From: Vicinamibacteria bacterium
GTDB taxonomy: Bacteria; Acidobacteriota; Vicinamibacteria; Vicinamibacterales; 2-12-FULL-66-21
Direction: 5' to 3'
Assembly: GCA_025937075.1 (NCBI GenBank)
Contig: JAICSD010000281.1
Location: 1 to 6,079, forward strand
DNA: 6,079 nucleotides
Shown: positions 5,896-6,079 of the stretch, piece by piece
Numbering within the stretch: position 1 is the stretch's first letter
Layout: every line of letters begins with the position of its first letter
Notes under the pieces: model-generated
The model's input: the letters and a program-made list of their open reading frames with translations, nothing else
Databases searched by the model: none
What the model was told of the DNA's origin: nothing
Translations under genes and position numbers: made by a program

Positions 5896-6079
5896 ATGGC
5901 GAAAAGAGCAGCTCGAACGAAGAAGGCCAACGCGAAACCGAGCACCAAGCACCACGCACCGAGCACCAAGCACCAAGCACCGAGCACCAAGCACCAAGCA
6001 CCGAGCACCAAGCACCGAGCACCGCGCGCCAAAGGCGCGCGGTATGTCTACTTTTTCGGGAACGGAAAGGCCGACGGCA
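5896..6079 (+). CDS. ppdK: Pyruvate,phosphate dikinase, N-terminal fragment with repeat extension
   Basis: Only the first 61 codons are in the window; the gene continues past 6079. Residues 50-61, YVYFFGNGKADG, match the conserved N-terminal strand of bacterial pyruvate,phosphate dikinase, which normally lies within the first ten or so residues and precedes the glycine-rich nucleotide-binding region. The enzyme interconverts pyruvate, ATP and Pi with PEP, AMP and PPi. Ahead of it is an unusual basic extension of about 48 residues: MAKRAARTKKANAK, then four heptapeptides PSTKHHA, PSTKHQA, PSTKHQA and PSTKHRA (15-42), then PRAKGAR. The extension is Lys/Arg/His/Pro-rich, probably disordered, and resembles histone H1-type tails. 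It is encoded by a heptanucleotide array, so it probably arose by repeat expansion and not by domain fusion. The family call rests on a short motif plus the glyS neighbourhood, where ppdK is often found. Confidence 0.85.
   Translation, partial: MAKRAARTKKANAKPSTKHHAPSTKHQAPSTKHQAPSTKHRAPRAKGARYVYFFGNGKADG
5937..6027 (+). repeat. Coding heptamer tandem array, consensus ACCRAGC, 13 units
   Basis: Thirteen contiguous 7-nt units (ACCGAGC, ACCAAGC and variants ACCACGC and ACCGCGC) span 91 nt inside ppdK. Units group in threes, each group opening with ACCGAGC then ACCAAGC, giving four 21-bp periods (5937-5957, 5958-5978, 5979-5999, 6000-6020) plus one final unit. The 21-bp period keeps the reading frame and yields a 7-residue protein repeat. 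On the minus strand the unit reads TTGGTGC, sharing its TTGG start with the array before mgtE. Unit-wise slippage by 7 nt would frameshift ppdK. Confidence 0.92.
6021..6043 (+). repeat. Perfect 10-bp hairpin at the end of the coding heptamer array
   Basis: ACCGCGCGCC (6021-6030) and GGCGCGCGGT (6034-6043) are perfect complements around an AAA triloop. The hairpin starts in the last heptamer unit and ends two bases into the codons of the conserved PPDK motif. It has no T tract in either direction and is translated as PRAKGARY. It looks like the boundary palindrome of the inserted repeat block. Confidence 0.75.

Noticed and set aside
5937..6027. CRISPR-like array
   Set aside because: The units are contiguous 7-mers without spacers, so this is a simple tandem repeat.

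Overview
The window is a GC-rich bacterial chromosomal segment (clearly above 60% GC by eye, with strong G/C preference at third codon positions). It carries five co-oriented plus-strand genes in the order mgtE - recO - glyQ - glyS - ppdK (5' end only). All five are housekeeping genes recognised from conserved motifs in their translations. This order is compatible with Acidobacteriota and with some Deltaproteobacteria-like lineages. The heptanucleotide tandem arrays between and inside genes make me lean towards an acidobacterium of the Vicinamibacteria type, but that is an inference from memory and not proven here.

Layout. Positions 1-531 hold no convincing protein gene. They contain two direct copies of a ~100-nt sequence (1-99 and 293-394, offset 292 nt). 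The second copy runs into a pseudoknot-capable hairpin and a rho-independent terminator (411-440). A heptamer array (457-519) follows and ends 12 nt before the mgtE start. mgtE (532-1902) encodes a full-length MgtE magnesium channel/transporter. recO (1918-2682) and glyQ (2684-3577) follow with 15-nt and 1-nt gaps. glyQ is separated from glyS (3652-5844) by 74 nt holding a two-hairpin palindromic element. This element lies between a strong Shine-Dalgarno and the present glyS start and creates a 25-codon leader ORF. A terminator (5845-5871) closes glyS, and 24 nt later ppdK (5896-) begins. Its N-terminus contains a 13-unit heptamer array, read as four PSTKHxA-type heptapeptides, fused upstream of the normal pyruvate,phosphate dikinase start motif (YVYFFG.GKADG).

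How the genes work together. glyQ and glyS encode the alpha and beta subunits of bacterial-type heterotetrameric glycyl-tRNA synthetase. recO (recombinational repair) and mgtE (Mg2+ uptake) are probably operon passengers by proximity, with no evident shared pathway. ppdK (pyruvate/PEP interconversion) lies behind a terminator and may be partly uncoupled.

The noteworthy content is in the spaces between genes. It comprises (i) tandem heptamer arrays with different higher-order periods (14 bp in the non-coding one, 21 bp in the coding one), each next to a GC-rich hairpin in the same relative order; (ii) a duplicated candidate structured RNA before mgtE; and (iii) a palindromic insertion that appears to have remodelled the glyS translation start. 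I found no CRISPR array, tRNA, rRNA, transposase or defence-type gene.
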